The position numbers were made by a program, and so were the translations under genes. Below are positions 44,525-52,966 of a stretch of 64,000 bases of DNA, piece by piece (positions within the stretch are counted from its first letter, which is position 1; every line of letters begins with the position of its first letter). This DNA is from Flavobacterium tegetincola DSM 22377 (GTDB taxonomy: Bacteria; Bacteroidota; Bacteroidia; Flavobacteriales; Flavobacteriaceae). Location of the stretch: contig NZ_AUDN01000020.1 in assembly GCF_000425485.1 (NCBI RefSeq), positions 1 through 64,000 on the forward strand, read 5' to 3'. The notes under the pieces are model-generated. The model saw nothing but the letters and a program-made list of their open reading frames with translations. It had not been told where the DNA came from and ran no database searches.

Positions 44525-44986
44525 ATGGCAAACACCTATCATCAGCTATACATACAAGTAGTTTTTGCTGTAAAGTATAGAGAAGCAGTGCTTCATAAAG
44601 ATTGGAGAAGAAATGTTTTTGGCGTGATCGGAAATTTAATAAATGAAACGGGCTGCAAAACTATAATTGTAAATGGAGTAGAAGACCATGTACATTGCTT
44701 TTTGGGATTGAAACCAACCGTTTCTATATCTGAATTAATGAAGACAGTAAAAGCAAAATCATCAAAATATATTAATGACAATCGTTTTTTATTAAATCGA
44801 TTTGAATGGCAGGAAGGCTACGGTGCATTTTCATATAATCATTCACAAATAGAAAAAGTGTACAACTATTTAGCGAATCAGGAAGAGCATCATAAGAAAG
44901 AAAATTTTAAAGAAGAATATTTGAATTTTCTAGAAAAATTTGAAATACCCTATGATGAGCGATATATATTTGCCGATTTACAGTAG
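44525..44986 (+). CDS. REP-associated tyrosine transposase (RAYT), centre of the array
   Basis: This 153-residue Y1 transposase is homologous to that at 36327. It shows YIQVVFAVKYRE, the HUH-type motif GVEDHVHCFL (His55, His57), SELMKTVKAKSSKYIN, FEWQEGYGAFSYNHSQIEKV and YNYLANQEEHH (Tyr115), and ends in the same PYDERYIF style. It is intact, with all catalytic residues. Palindrome arrays of about 1 kb lie directly on both sides, and the gene starts only 4 bp after the left array. In known RAYT systems the transposase binds and nicks REPs as single-stranded hairpins, so this is very likely the enzyme that built the array. Confidence 0.93.
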   Translation: MANTYHQLYIQVVFAVKYREAVLHKDWRRNVFGVIGNLINETGCKTIIVNGVEDHVHCFLGLKPTVSISELMKTVKAKSSKYINDNRFLLNRFEWQEGYGAFSYNHSQIEKVYNYLANQEEHHKKENFKEEYLNFLEKFEIPYDERYIFADLQ

Positions 44987-45965
44987 AAACGAAACTACGG
45001 CTCTAGAAGGGTATCGTGTTAGTCTCGTAGAGACGATGCATTTTGTAGCAACGGATTTTAATCCGTTGAAAATAAAAAATGATGCAATTTGTAGCAATGG
45101 ATTTTAATCCGTTGAAAATAAAAAATGATGCAATTTGTAGCAACGGATTTTAATCCGTTGTAAACAAAAAACGATGCAATTTGTAGCAATGGGTTTTATA
45201 ATGGGTCGAGCCTACGGCTCTATTTATCTGGTTGTTTCTAACAGCGGGAATAAATTCCAGCCCTACAATATGAGGCGAGCCTATGGCTCTAGAAAGGTAA
45301 CGTGTAAGTCTCGTAGAGACGATGCATTTTGTAGCAATGGATTTTAATCCGTTGAAAATAAAAAACAATGCATTTTGTAGCAATGGATTTTAATGCGTTG
45401 TAAATAAAGAACGGTTCATTTTGTAGCAATGGGTTTTAATCCGTTGAAAATAAAAATGATGCATTTTGTAGCAACGGATTTTAATCCTTTGAAAATAAAA
45501 AACGGTGCAATTTGTAGCAATGGATTTTAAAATGGGTCGAGCCTACGGCTCTATTTATCTGATTGTTTCTAACAGCTGGAATAAATTCCAGCCCTACAAT
45601 ATGAGGCGAGCCTATGGCTCTAGAAGGGTAACGTGTTAGTCTCGTAGAGACGATGCATTTTGTAGCAACGGATTTTAATCCGTTGTAATTAAAAAACAAT
45701 ACATTTTGTAGCAATGGATTTTAATCCGTTGAAAATTAAAAAGAATGCATTTTGTAGCAATGGATTTTAATCCGTTGAAAATAAAAAACAATGTATTTTG
45801 TGGCAACGTATTTCAATCCGTTGTAAACAAAGAACGATGCATTTTGTAGCAACGGATTTCAATCCGTTGTAATTAAAAAACGATGTATCATGTAATGTCA
45901 AATTTTAATCCGTTGTATATAATGAACGACGCATCTTGTAGCAATGGATTTCAATCTGTCGGAAC
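44987..45965 (+). repeat. REP-like palindrome array, right half
   Basis: The unit types and orientation match the left half. Long units lie near 45200 and 45530, with a partial one at 45000. About fifteen short CAACGG...CCGTTG units are present, increasingly diverged toward 45960 (for example GTCAAATTTTAATCCGTTG). The T/C and G/A changes are often paired so that the stem is kept, although this was checked by eye only. Confidence 0.9.
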
Positions 45966-46060
45966 CTTGAACTTGAGCATAAGAGTGGAATAAGCAATAA
46001 AAATCAAAATAAGTAAACTAAAAATACTAACTTTAAAACGGCAAAATAGGGATTGTATTT

Positions 46061-47584
46061 ATGAAGCAAAAAGTATTTCTTTCTAGTGTTCAGCGTGAGT
46101 TTACCCAAGAGCGGGAAGCGGTGTACCGGCATTTGCTTGTGGATCCGGTCTTGCACTTGTTTTTCGAACCGGTCTTGTTTGAAAAATTACCGGCAAACGG
46201 CACTCAAGCGAGTGCCGTGTATTTGAAAGAAGTGGCACAAGCGGATGTTTTTTTGATCTTAATTGGAACAGATTATGGTTTTGAAACGCCGTCGGGTATT
46301 TCACCTACCGAATTGGAGTACGATCGGGCTCAAGAGCACCAAGTATTTTCATTAGCTTTTATAAAAAACGAAAGTGAGGAAGGACGGCATCCGAAGGAAG
46401 AAATTTTGTTTCATAAAATTCAGAACAATTTATCCTACAAGCGTTTTGGCAGTAGTGCTGAACTGGTTATGGAAGTTACAAAAGCTTTGGTTGCCATTTT
46501 ACAACAAAAAGGCATTTTAAACAGTATTGATTTTGATTCGGAGGTGCATCCTACTGCATCGTTTGAAGCTATTGACGCAGATAAAGTAGCCCATTTTATC
46601 AATTTGGCACGCTACAAAAGAGGTTTTCCGTTGCACGAAGGAACTGCTTTGCCCAAGGTACTTTCGCATTTGAACTTTCTTTCGGAACAGAAAATAACCA
46701 ATTCCGCTTTGTTGGCTTTTGGCACAAATCCGCAACAGTATTTTCCTACAGCAGTGGTGAAGTGTGCTCATTTTCATGGGGTACATGTGGCCAAACCTAT
46801 TCCGGACCATCGTGTTATTAAAGGCGATGTTTTTACACAGGTAGATGAAGCAGTTGATTTTATTTTATCAAAAATTGCACTTGCGGTGGGACTGCGTTCT
46901 GAAAGCAATCAAGCCCCCTTACAATATGAAATTCCAAGAGCCGTTATTGCTGAGGCTATTGTGAATGCGGTGGCACATAGAGATTACCAAAGTAAAGGCA
47001 GTGTGCAACTGATGCTTTTTGCCGATCGTGTTGAAATCAGTAATCCTGGTGCACTTCCGCCAGAACTGACTTTGTATAACTTGAAAAACGACCACGCCTC
47101 GTATCCCAAAAATCCGCATTTAGCAGAAGTGCTTTATCAAGCTGGCTATATTGAACGTTTTGGAACGGGAACGGGGGAAATTTTACGCTTGTGCAAAGAA
47201 GCAGGATTGGTAGAACCTGTATTTGATTTGGGAGCAGGTTTTAAAATTACGATTTGGCGTCCGGAAGTCAGCAGTTCACAAGATAAAAAGAACCGCACCG
47301 ACCAAGTTACCGACCAAGTCACCGATCAAGTTACCGACCAAGTGAACGCGTTGATACAAAGATTGATTTTGATCACCGATCAGGCGTATTCGCGCCATGA
47401 ATTAATGGAGATTTTACAACTGAAGCACAATCCAAATTTTAGAGACAATTATTTGAATCCAGCCATTCAGGAAGGATACTTGTGCATGACGCTACCCAAT
47501 AAACCGAACAGCACCCACCAAAAATACCAATTAACCGAAAAGGGACAGCAATTAAAAACACAGTTAGAAAAGAAAGAGGACTAA
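46061..47584 (+). CDS. DUF4062 protein with ATP-binding domain and C-terminal winged helix (putative defence protein)
   Basis: This 507-residue protein begins with DUF4062, a TIR-like nucleotide-hydrolase fold (KQKVFLSSVQREFTQEREAV, VFLILIGTDYGFETPSG, SPTELEYDRAQ; residues 1-150). A domain like those of AlbA/Schlafen-type ATP-binding regulators follows (LLAFGTNPQQYFP, then a GHKL-type ATPase with AIVNAVAHRDYQSKG, RVEISNPGALPPE and RFGTGTGEILRLC, residues ~280-405). Four TDQV tetrapeptides in a row form a linker to a winged-helix end (SRHELMEILQLKHNP). The family is common in accessory regions; a role in phage defence or stress signalling is plausible but unproven. It stands alone, 95 bp after the palindrome array. 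Confidence 0.8.
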   Translation: MKQKVFLSSVQREFTQEREAVYRHLLVDPVLHLFFEPVLFEKLPANGTQASAVYLKEVAQADVFLILIGTDYGFETPSGISPTELEYDRAQEHQVFSLAFIKNESEEGRHPKEEILFHKIQNNLSYKRFGSSAELVMEVTKALVAILQQKGILNSIDFDSEVHPTASFEAIDADKVAHFINLARYKRGFPLHEGTALPKVLSHLNFLSEQKITNSALLAFGTNPQQYFPTAVVKCAHFHGVHVAKPIPDHRVIKGDVFTQVDEAVDFILSKIALAVGLRSESNQAPLQYEIPRAVIAEAIVNAVAHRDYQSKGSVQLMLFADRVEISNPGALPPELTLYNLKNDHASYPKNPHLAEVLYQAGYIERFGTGTGEILRLCKEAGLVEPVFDLGAGFKITIWRPEVSSSQDKKNRTDQVTDQVTDQVTDQVNALIQRLILITDQAYSRHELMEILQLKHNPNFRDNYLNPAIQEGYLCMTLPNKPNSTHQKYQLTEKGQQLKTQLEKKED

Positions 47585-47900
47585 CAGCGATTGGGATGAT
47601 GTATAATGTTTAACGATCAGTTCGCTCTTGTTGAACGGTTGATCAAATGAGGCATTAATCAATCTTTCAATCCTATCCTTTTAAACTTTTAACGCCCCAC
47701 GTTTCTGTGTTATTGCATTTTTTATATACTTTATTAGTAAAGTGCTGCACTTAGTTTATATAGGTGAATGGTACTACTGTATCCTATAAAGTACAGTTCT
47801 TCTAAAACATCCTTTTAATCAGGTTTTTAAGTCGTTTTCGGAATAGATTATTCTCTGCAAAGAAGCCAACTTTGGGTTTCAATCTTAAAACGCAAAGACA
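47585..47900. other. Intergenic region, no gene seen
   Basis: These 316 bases lie between the DUF4062 gene and the HEPN-like gene. They must contain the latter's promoter. No hairpin, repeat or coding frame is convincing. Confidence 0.5.
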
Positions 47901-49400
47901 ATGAAAAAGCAAGTAATTAATTATGAAACAAAACTTTGGGCGTGTTATGAAATTAAAAATCCCTTTGAAGTCCTTGACGCTTTCATTGACCATGCCCGTA
48001 CCGACTATTACAAACAAATAGTAAGTCAAGCGGTACTTCATGCAGAAAAACAGGAAGTGTATAATAAAGACTACCCAAGTCAACTCTTCATTTGCCATGC
48101 TGCTTTGCGCTCTTTTTTAAGAGCGTGCTCCCGATTGCACCACAAAAGCAAAAAATGGCAGGTAAAGCAAACCACCTCAGATTGCAAGTCTGTTCTGCAT
48201 CAAGCTTCATTAACTAAGGAGGAATACAATAATCCATTTAAAGTATTTCAAAATGCGTTTACCAAAAACTCCATACACGAATTAGAAAATAAATTAGCTG
48301 AAATAGTCTTTTTAGCAGTACTGCCTCAACAAGTTGACTACATCACGGATCTAAGCACGGCCTACATTCATATCGTAAAACTGCTAGATGCTGCCCAACT
48401 TATACGGGAAAGAGGGCTTGAAAAGCGCAAAAAAGAAACAACTTCATTCGAAGTATTGCAACAAGAATACAATGCGCCAAAAGAGCAAGAAATCTCGACC
48501 TTAACATTGGAAAACAGCAGTGAAGAAGACAAAATGAAGCAGGAACCACAAGAAGAAAACCCAACAATAGAGGAGGAGCAATACAACAATCAAAACCAAA
48601 TTACAACGCTGATTACAGCTAAAGTAGCTACCTATGGTATTTACTGTTTTGAGCAACGTACAATAAAGGAATGCTCTACACGTTTGCAGTCCAAGGCAAA
48701 GCAGTCCAATTCCACCCACTATTACTTGCTAGTTATAGTGCCAACCCTACCGCAAAATGCCACAGCCGACCTTGCTTATCTTATCAAAATACAAACGAGA
48801 GGACGTTGTACCGTCACTTTACTAATCCATACTGTAAGAGATTTGCGACGAGACAAAACCAACCAAGGCTATTTTTTCCAACAGCTAGTATTTGAAGGAG
48901 TAACGTGGTTCGAAGATTGGAGCAATACCACCCCACTCAATCTTGCGGATGCCACTAAAAGTCAGTTTAAACATCTAGAAAAGTATTGGCGTAACCGGAA
49001 AATTATACTAGAAGGTTTGATGGATGCAGCAGAAGCAATAGATCAGGACGGTAGCGATATCCTCAAAATCAATTTCTTACACCAAGCACTCGAACAGCTG
49101 TGTTTGGGGCTTATACATACTTTTCTGGGTTACCGACCGCACCATTTTGCTTTGGGCTATCTTTTGGACTTGTGCGACCTTTTTACCCCAATCGCTTCTC
49201 AATTTTTTCCGAGAAAGACCAAGCAAGAACTGAATGTAGTAGAACCTTTATTTCGCTCCATTCATGATGTGCGGTATTTAAAATCTTTAGGCAAAAGGAC
49301 ATCCCAGTTACCGACTATCCAACAGCGTTACCTGGCATTTTATGAGCATGCAAGTCGTGCAGTTGATCTTGAACTGCTGCGGTTGCAGGAAGTGAATTGA
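47901..49400 (+). CDS. Large protein with C-terminal HEPN-like domain
   Basis: The 499-residue product has three parts. Residues 1-190 form a helical domain with no known match. Residues 195-235 are an acidic Glu/Gln linker. Residues 240-360 form a mixed alpha/beta domain (THYYLLVIVPTLPQN, CTVTLLIHTVRDLRRD, GYFFQQLVFEGVTWFED), which could be a degenerate nucleotidyltransferase-like domain. Residues 375-495 resemble HEPN domains of Bacteroidota: NFLHQALEQLCLGLIHTFLG, HHFALGYLLDLCDLFTP, FFPRKTKQELNVVEPLFRSI then HDVRYLKSL. HEPN proteins are often RNases in toxin or defence systems; the canonical R-x4-6-H is not obvious. Two small paralogous genes follow. Confidence 0.65.
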   Translation: MKKQVINYETKLWACYEIKNPFEVLDAFIDHARTDYYKQIVSQAVLHAEKQEVYNKDYPSQLFICHAALRSFLRACSRLHHKSKKWQVKQTTSDCKSVLHQASLTKEEYNNPFKVFQNAFTKNSIHELENKLAEIVFLAVLPQQVDYITDLSTAYIHIVKLLDAAQLIRERGLEKRKKETTSFEVLQQEYNAPKEQEISTLTLENSSEEDKMKQEPQEENPTIEEEQYNNQNQITTLITAKVATYGIYCFEQRTIKECSTRLQSKAKQSNSTHYYLLVIVPTLPQNATADLAYLIKIQTRGRCTVTLLIHTVRDLRRDKTNQGYFFQQLVFEGVTWFEDWSNTTPLNLADATKSQFKHLEKYWRNRKIILEGLMDAAEAIDQDGSDILKINFLHQALEQLCLGLIHTFLGYRPHHFALGYLLDLCDLFTPIASQFFPRKTKQELNVVEPLFRSIHDVRYLKSLGKRTSQLPTIQQRYLAFYEHASRAVDLELLRLQEVN

Positions 49401-49583
49401 GTGCTCACACAATACTAATACTCAATTAGTGCTGACATGAACTTACTATATCAATGAAAATCAGTTTCAGGTAATAATGAAGGATGGTACTATCTGTAAT
49501 GATTAATTTAGAGAAAAAACAAAACTGAACCATCAAACATTAACAACCATCATTTTAAACTGAATGCAAAAAAAGTATGAATT

Positions 49584-49961
49584 ATGGAAAATCAAGAATC
49601 TACCACAACATCAAACTTTAATGAGGAATTAAAGAAATGCTTTTTTTTCAAGACGTTAATTCCGGCCTCTAATGAAAGCAATATGCATCAGGCAATCGTA
49701 AAATTTGACAGCTACTCGCATTTACTTTATGCCGTCAAGGACTTATTACAAATAGCGGTACATACACTTCATAATGACGGCAGTGAAAATTCAGGTCTGA
49801 TAGAAGATCCAGCATTTCACCTAACCAGCATATTAGAAATTGCAATTCAACTGCTACCCTGTCCAGAAGGCGAAGCGCTCGATTTACTGCACCAATTCTA
49901 TTTAGAATTAGAAAAGAATCAGAAACAAGAGGAGAATTTAAAAAAATCCCAAAACTTATAA
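49584..49961 (+). CDS. Small protein of unknown function, paralogue of the next gene
   Basis: This 125-residue acidic helical protein has a C-terminal block HLTSILEIAIQLLPCPEGEA, LDLLHQFYLELEK. The same pattern (IRGLLNIIEKMIPLEEAELL, DIMHQKYLAEVK) ends the 98-residue protein encoded at 50032, so the two are duplicates. No known domain is recognised. It lies 183 bp after the HEPN-like gene on the same strand; small helical partners beside HEPN proteins are often antitoxin-like, but nothing here proves it. It ends in a Lys/Gln-rich tail. Confidence 0.6.
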   Translation: MENQESTTTSNFNEELKKCFFFKTLIPASNESNMHQAIVKFDSYSHLLYAVKDLLQIAVHTLHNDGSENSGLIEDPAFHLTSILEIAIQLLPCPEGEALDLLHQFYLELEKNQKQEENLKKSQNL

Positions 49962-50031
49962 AATAGTAATCAAGAAAAAGAATAAAAAAAAACAGGAAAA
50001 AGAGTCGCAAAATCTAGAAAGATATTTCTCA

Positions 50032-50328
50032 ATGCTAGCACCAGCATCAGCAATCCGTAAAGATATATTCAACATTCAAATTGATGTAGGAGGCTACTCC
50101 GACCTATTCTTTCTAATCATCGATTTACTCAAAACAGCAATGCTCGCTTTAGAAGGCATGGAGAACAGTAACGACAAGTGCATTGAAAAAGAAATATACA
50201 TAAGAGGTTTATTAAATATAATCGAAAAAATGATTCCATTAGAGGAAGCAGAACTTTTAGACATCATGCATCAAAAGTACCTCGCAGAAGTTAAACCCTC
50301 GAAGGGTTCCAAACCCTGCGAGGGTTAA
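50032..50328 (+). CDS. Small protein of unknown function with repeat-derived C-terminus
   Basis: This 98-residue paralogue of the protein at 49584 shows a shared helical core SDLFFLIIDLLKTAMLALEG and IPLEEAELLDIMHQKYL. The last 11-12 residues (VKPSKGSKPCEG) and the stop codon come from the 33-bp double-palindrome element at 50294-50326, so the original C-terminus was replaced by repeat sequence. The N-terminus is shorter than in the paralogue, and the region between the two genes is A-rich, so it may be a partial duplicate. Expression is uncertain. Confidence 0.5.
   Translation: MLAPASAIRKDIFNIQIDVGGYSDLFFLIIDLLKTAMLALEGMENSNDKCIEKEIYIRGLLNIIEKMIPLEEAELLDIMHQKYLAEVKPSKGSKPCEG
50294..50326 (+). 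repeat. 33-bp double-palindrome element, copy B (inside a gene end)
   Basis: AACCCTCGAAGGGTT, spacer CCA and AACCCTGCGAGGGTT lie here. It overlaps the 3' end of the 98-residue gene; the stop codon TAA begins at its last T. Same family as 42366 and 51473. Confidence 0.8.
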
Positions 50329-50347
50329 ATTATTTTAAATCAAAAAA

Positions 50348-51109
50348 TCAACCCCCACAAAAAACACCAACACACCGCAAACCCACCAGATCCAATTCAT
50401 TAACCATAATCATTTCCTCCTCAGAAGTTTTATATAACGCAACACCTAAAAAAGCCAGTCTAAAATCTGGAATAGGAGGTAAGTTAGAAATTAGAAAATC
50501 AAGTTGGGAAGTTGTTTTATGCTCCTTAGATAACAATATTTTTTCGGCAGAGTAAGACTGCCAAGTTAAGGTATTAATATCATAATCGACAACAAAATAA
50601 TGCAGACCCAGATGAGTACCTTCGTTTTTAAATATAGATTTGTTAAGTTCAAAATCTTTTAAACAATAAGACAATCCTAATGATTCTGCTATCGGAAGCT
50701 TATTAAGCAGATTGTCCAAAGATTGATCTGGCGTAAATAAAAAATCTAGTAAAAGCCGCATTCCTTCAACCGTATTAAGTCCGCGTTTAACACTGCGACT
50801 ACCATGATTAGATAAATAATCTTCCGCTTTAATCTGAGTCAAAACCGAAACTAATGCACTGTGCCACTTCCTTTCCAAAAGCTTAGGTAAAGAAGTTATA
50901 ACAGATTCACGTATTAATCTTTTGACGGTAGAAAGGTTGCCAAATTCAGTTCCATTGTGGCGTACAGGCTCCATTGAAGGCATGTTTTTTATCGCATCAC
51001 GCGTAAATCCACCACCCGCTTTCCGTACCAAATCTTGTCCGTCACTAGAATAAAAATTTAATCCTCCAATAGTACCTGTAATTCGAAATTTTCCAACTTG
51101 TCTTGCCAT
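50348..51109 (-). CDS. Full-length member of the flavobacterial family also seen at 314-640
   Basis: The 253-residue product begins MARQVGKFRITGTIGGLNFY, with RKAGGGFTRDAIKNMPSMEP, RHNGTEFGNLSTVKRLIRES and a helix around WHSALVSVLTQIKAED. Residues 100-253 form a second part (EGMRLLLDFLFTPDQSLDNL, then beta strands LHYFVVDYDINTLTW and PDFRLAFLGVALYKTSEEE), ending in VGVFCGG. The N-terminal part matches the protein at 314-640. Members of this family are common in Flavobacteriaceae; the function is unknown. It is a single gene convergent with the preceding one. Confidence 0.65.
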   Translation of the reverse strand: MARQVGKFRITGTIGGLNFYSSDGQDLVRKAGGGFTRDAIKNMPSMEPVRHNGTEFGNLSTVKRLIRESVITSLPKLLERKWHSALVSVLTQIKAEDYLSNHGSRSVKRGLNTVEGMRLLLDFLFTPDQSLDNLLNKLPIAESLGLSYCLKDFELNKSIFKNEGTHLGLHYFVVDYDINTLTWQSYSAEKILLSKEHKTTSQLDFLISNLPPIPDFRLAFLGVALYKTSEEEMIMVNELDLVGLRCVGVFCGG

Positions 51110-51680
51110 AACCTACCATTTAAAAGATAAATATAACAAATAGTCGAATAAGATTTTATTTAAATTATTTATAATCAGTGTGTAACAAGAAAATTATTTT
51201 CAATATTGGTTATCCGTCTAAAAAAAAATATTAAGTAGAAAAATTCAATCTGCGATATTTAAATAACACAGCGACCTTTGAGCCCATCTTTATTTAATAA
51301 CAGAAAAACAAAGAATAGCATATAGATGGTAAAAATATACTAAAGCCCACCGTATGGCGTATATAAAGTATGGATTAAATATACTTCATCAGTAAAATAA
51401 TCATGCAACAAGCATAGTAAATTAAGCAATTAAACTAAAAATCTTCCTAAAAATTAATTGACAAATGTCCTCAACCCTCGAAGGGTTCAAAACCCTTCGA
51501 GGGTTATCGTCTTACAGTAATAATTAAAAGATTACTTACCAATACAATACGTTATTTTCCTTGCTATATCTAGTTTTTTCGTGTTTGTGTAGTACAAATC
51601 AAGTACTTCTGTAACCAATGAAGCGGGAATAAAAGAAAGTAAAAATAAAATATATTTACTGATTAAAATTTGCAAAGGAC
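51110..51680. other. AT-rich intergenic region with one 33-bp element
   Basis: These 571 bases contain no supported gene. A short patch just before 51681 continues the integrase homology (LKFAKD in frame with the next feature, after a TGA). The only other recognisable item is the palindromic element at 51473-51505. Confidence 0.5.
51473..51505 (+). repeat. 33-bp double-palindrome element, copy C
   Basis: AACCCTCGAAGGGTT, a 3-base spacer and AACCCTTCGAGGGTT: both halves are palindromes. This is the same element as at 42366 and 50294. Confidence 0.8.
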
Positions 51681-52193
51681 ATGTATATATTCAGCTTTTA
51701 CTGCATAGGCATGAACTTTATTGAGGTGTTGAAACTTACAAATGTAAATACTTACGATGATAGATTATCTTATTTACGAGCTAAAACAGGAGTTCATTTA
51801 GATTTTAAATTAAGAAATCATTCTTTTGAAATACTTAAAAAATACAATAAGAGTTCACTAAACTCTTATATTTTTCCTCTATTGCTAAATGAAAATATGA
51901 CCATAAGTCAAATTAAAAATAGAAGTCACAAATTACTGGGCCAAATTAATCCGGCTTTAAAAGAAATGATGGCAGTTGTAAAAATTAATAAGAATATAAC
52001 TTTTTATACCGCTAGACATACATTTGCTACATTTTTAAAATTTGAAAACACACCAATTGACGCTATTAGCGAAATGCTTGGACATACTGATTTCAGAACA
52101 ATACAAGCTTACTTGAATAAACTTCCCAATAAAAAGCTTGATAAAATTATCGATGATGTTTTTGAAAATTCTAAATTTTTTAAAAATAGTTAG
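51681..52193 (+). pseudogene. Truncated, inactive tyrosine recombinase (catalytic domain only)
   Basis: The 170-residue frame covers only the catalytic half of a Bacteroidota integrase: YIFSFYCIGMNFIEVLKLTN, ENMTISQIKNRSHKLLGQI, FYTARHTFATFLKFENTP (His-x-x-Arg region) and SEMLGHTDFRTIQAYLNKLP with the nucleophile Tyr. In active members the first block reads CRGM, and that Arg is catalytic; here it is Ile. The core-binding domain is missing, and a TGA sits six codons before the ATG. It is therefore a dead remnant, probably of the element that brought the neighbouring hip genes. Confidence 0.8.
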
Positions 52194-52439
52194 ATATGTA
52201 ATCTGGGTAATTATTTTTAGCTACATTAAAATATTGCTGTGGTAATCATTTCTAATCACCGCATCTACCTGCAATTATTACCGCCATAGCAGCAATTTAA
52301 TATCTCTTTCTTTTTTCATAAGCAAAAAGCATTATTTACAATTCTACTTTACCGCAATAACAGTAAAATATACTTACTTTCTATTAAAATATTTAATACA
52401 GCGAGTAAATTGACTACTTTTACCGCTTAAACAGTACAA

Positions 52440-52649
52440 ATGAGCAATCTTGATTTAGGTACTTTAATAAAAGACCATCGAAAAAAAGCAGGACTTACGC
52501 AGTTGGAATTGGCCAATTTAGCAGGAGTAGGGAAGACGACTGTTTTTGACATTGAAAAAAATAAGGAATCCATTCGCTGGAATAGCCTAATGGCTGTTCT
52601 TCATGTTTTGAATATTAAAGTCGAATTTAAAAGCCCTTTAATTAAATAG
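52440..52649 (+). CDS. hipB: HipB-like Xre antitoxin/regulator
   Basis: This 69-residue DNA-binding protein is almost only an HTH: LGTLIKDHRKKAGLTQLELA, NLAGVGKTTVFDIEKNK and SIRWNSLMAVLHVLNIKVEF. This fits HipB, which binds the hip promoter and represses the operon. The next gene starts 2 bp after its stop and the one after overlaps by 8 bp, so hipB-hipS-hipT form one transcript. In tripartite hip systems HipB augments repression or neutralisation, while HipS is the main antitoxin. Confidence 0.85.
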   Translation: MSNLDLGTLIKDHRKKAGLTQLELANLAGVGKTTVFDIEKNKESIRWNSLMAVLHVLNIKVEFKSPLIK

Positions 52650-52651
52650 TT

Positions 52652-52966
52652 ATGAGAAAAGCAATTGTATTGGTTCATGGAAAAAGAGCAGGAGTATTAA
52701 CCGAACTAGCGTCCAATGCGTATCAGTTTGAGTACGATAACGACTACGAATGTGATGCCGTATCGTTAACGATGCCAACTTCAAATAAAAAGTACGATTA
52801 CAATTCGTTTCCTCCCTTTTTTGAAGGTTTACTTCCAGAGGGAATTATGCTAGAAGGCTTATTACGAATTGCAAAAATTGACCAGAAAGACTATTTCTCG
52901 CAACTTATTGCAACAGGAAATGATTTAGTTGGTGCGGTAACCGTAAAATTGTTGGAAAATGAATAG
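52652..52966 (+). CDS. hipS: HipS-like antitoxin (HipA N-subdomain protein)
   Basis: This 104-residue protein corresponds to the N-terminal subdomain of HipA kinases: AIVLVHGKRAGVLTELASNA, YQFEYDNDYECDAVSLTMP, FPPFFEGLLPEGIMLEGLL and FSQLIATGNDLVGAVTVKL. In classical HipA it is fused to the kinase; in HipBST it is a separate protein that neutralises HipT. Its stand-alone length and position between hipB and the kinase gene match the tripartite type. The last 8 bp overlap the kinase gene. Confidence 0.83.
   Translation: MRKAIVLVHGKRAGVLTELASNAYQFEYDNDYECDAVSLTMPTSNKKYDYNSFPPFFEGLLPEGIMLEGLLRIAKIDQKDYFSQLIATGNDLVGAVTVKLLENE

Noticed and set aside
43600-45714. Five similar 77-residue proteins on the minus strand
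   Set aside because: They lie wholly within palindrome units, have no start-site context, and their differences follow the DNA repeat. They are reported as a low-interest observation, not as genes.
43430-45965. CRISPR array
   Set aside because: The repeats are palindromic and of mixed length, there are no unique spacers of constant size, and no cas genes are present. The RAYT gene in the centre explains the pattern better.
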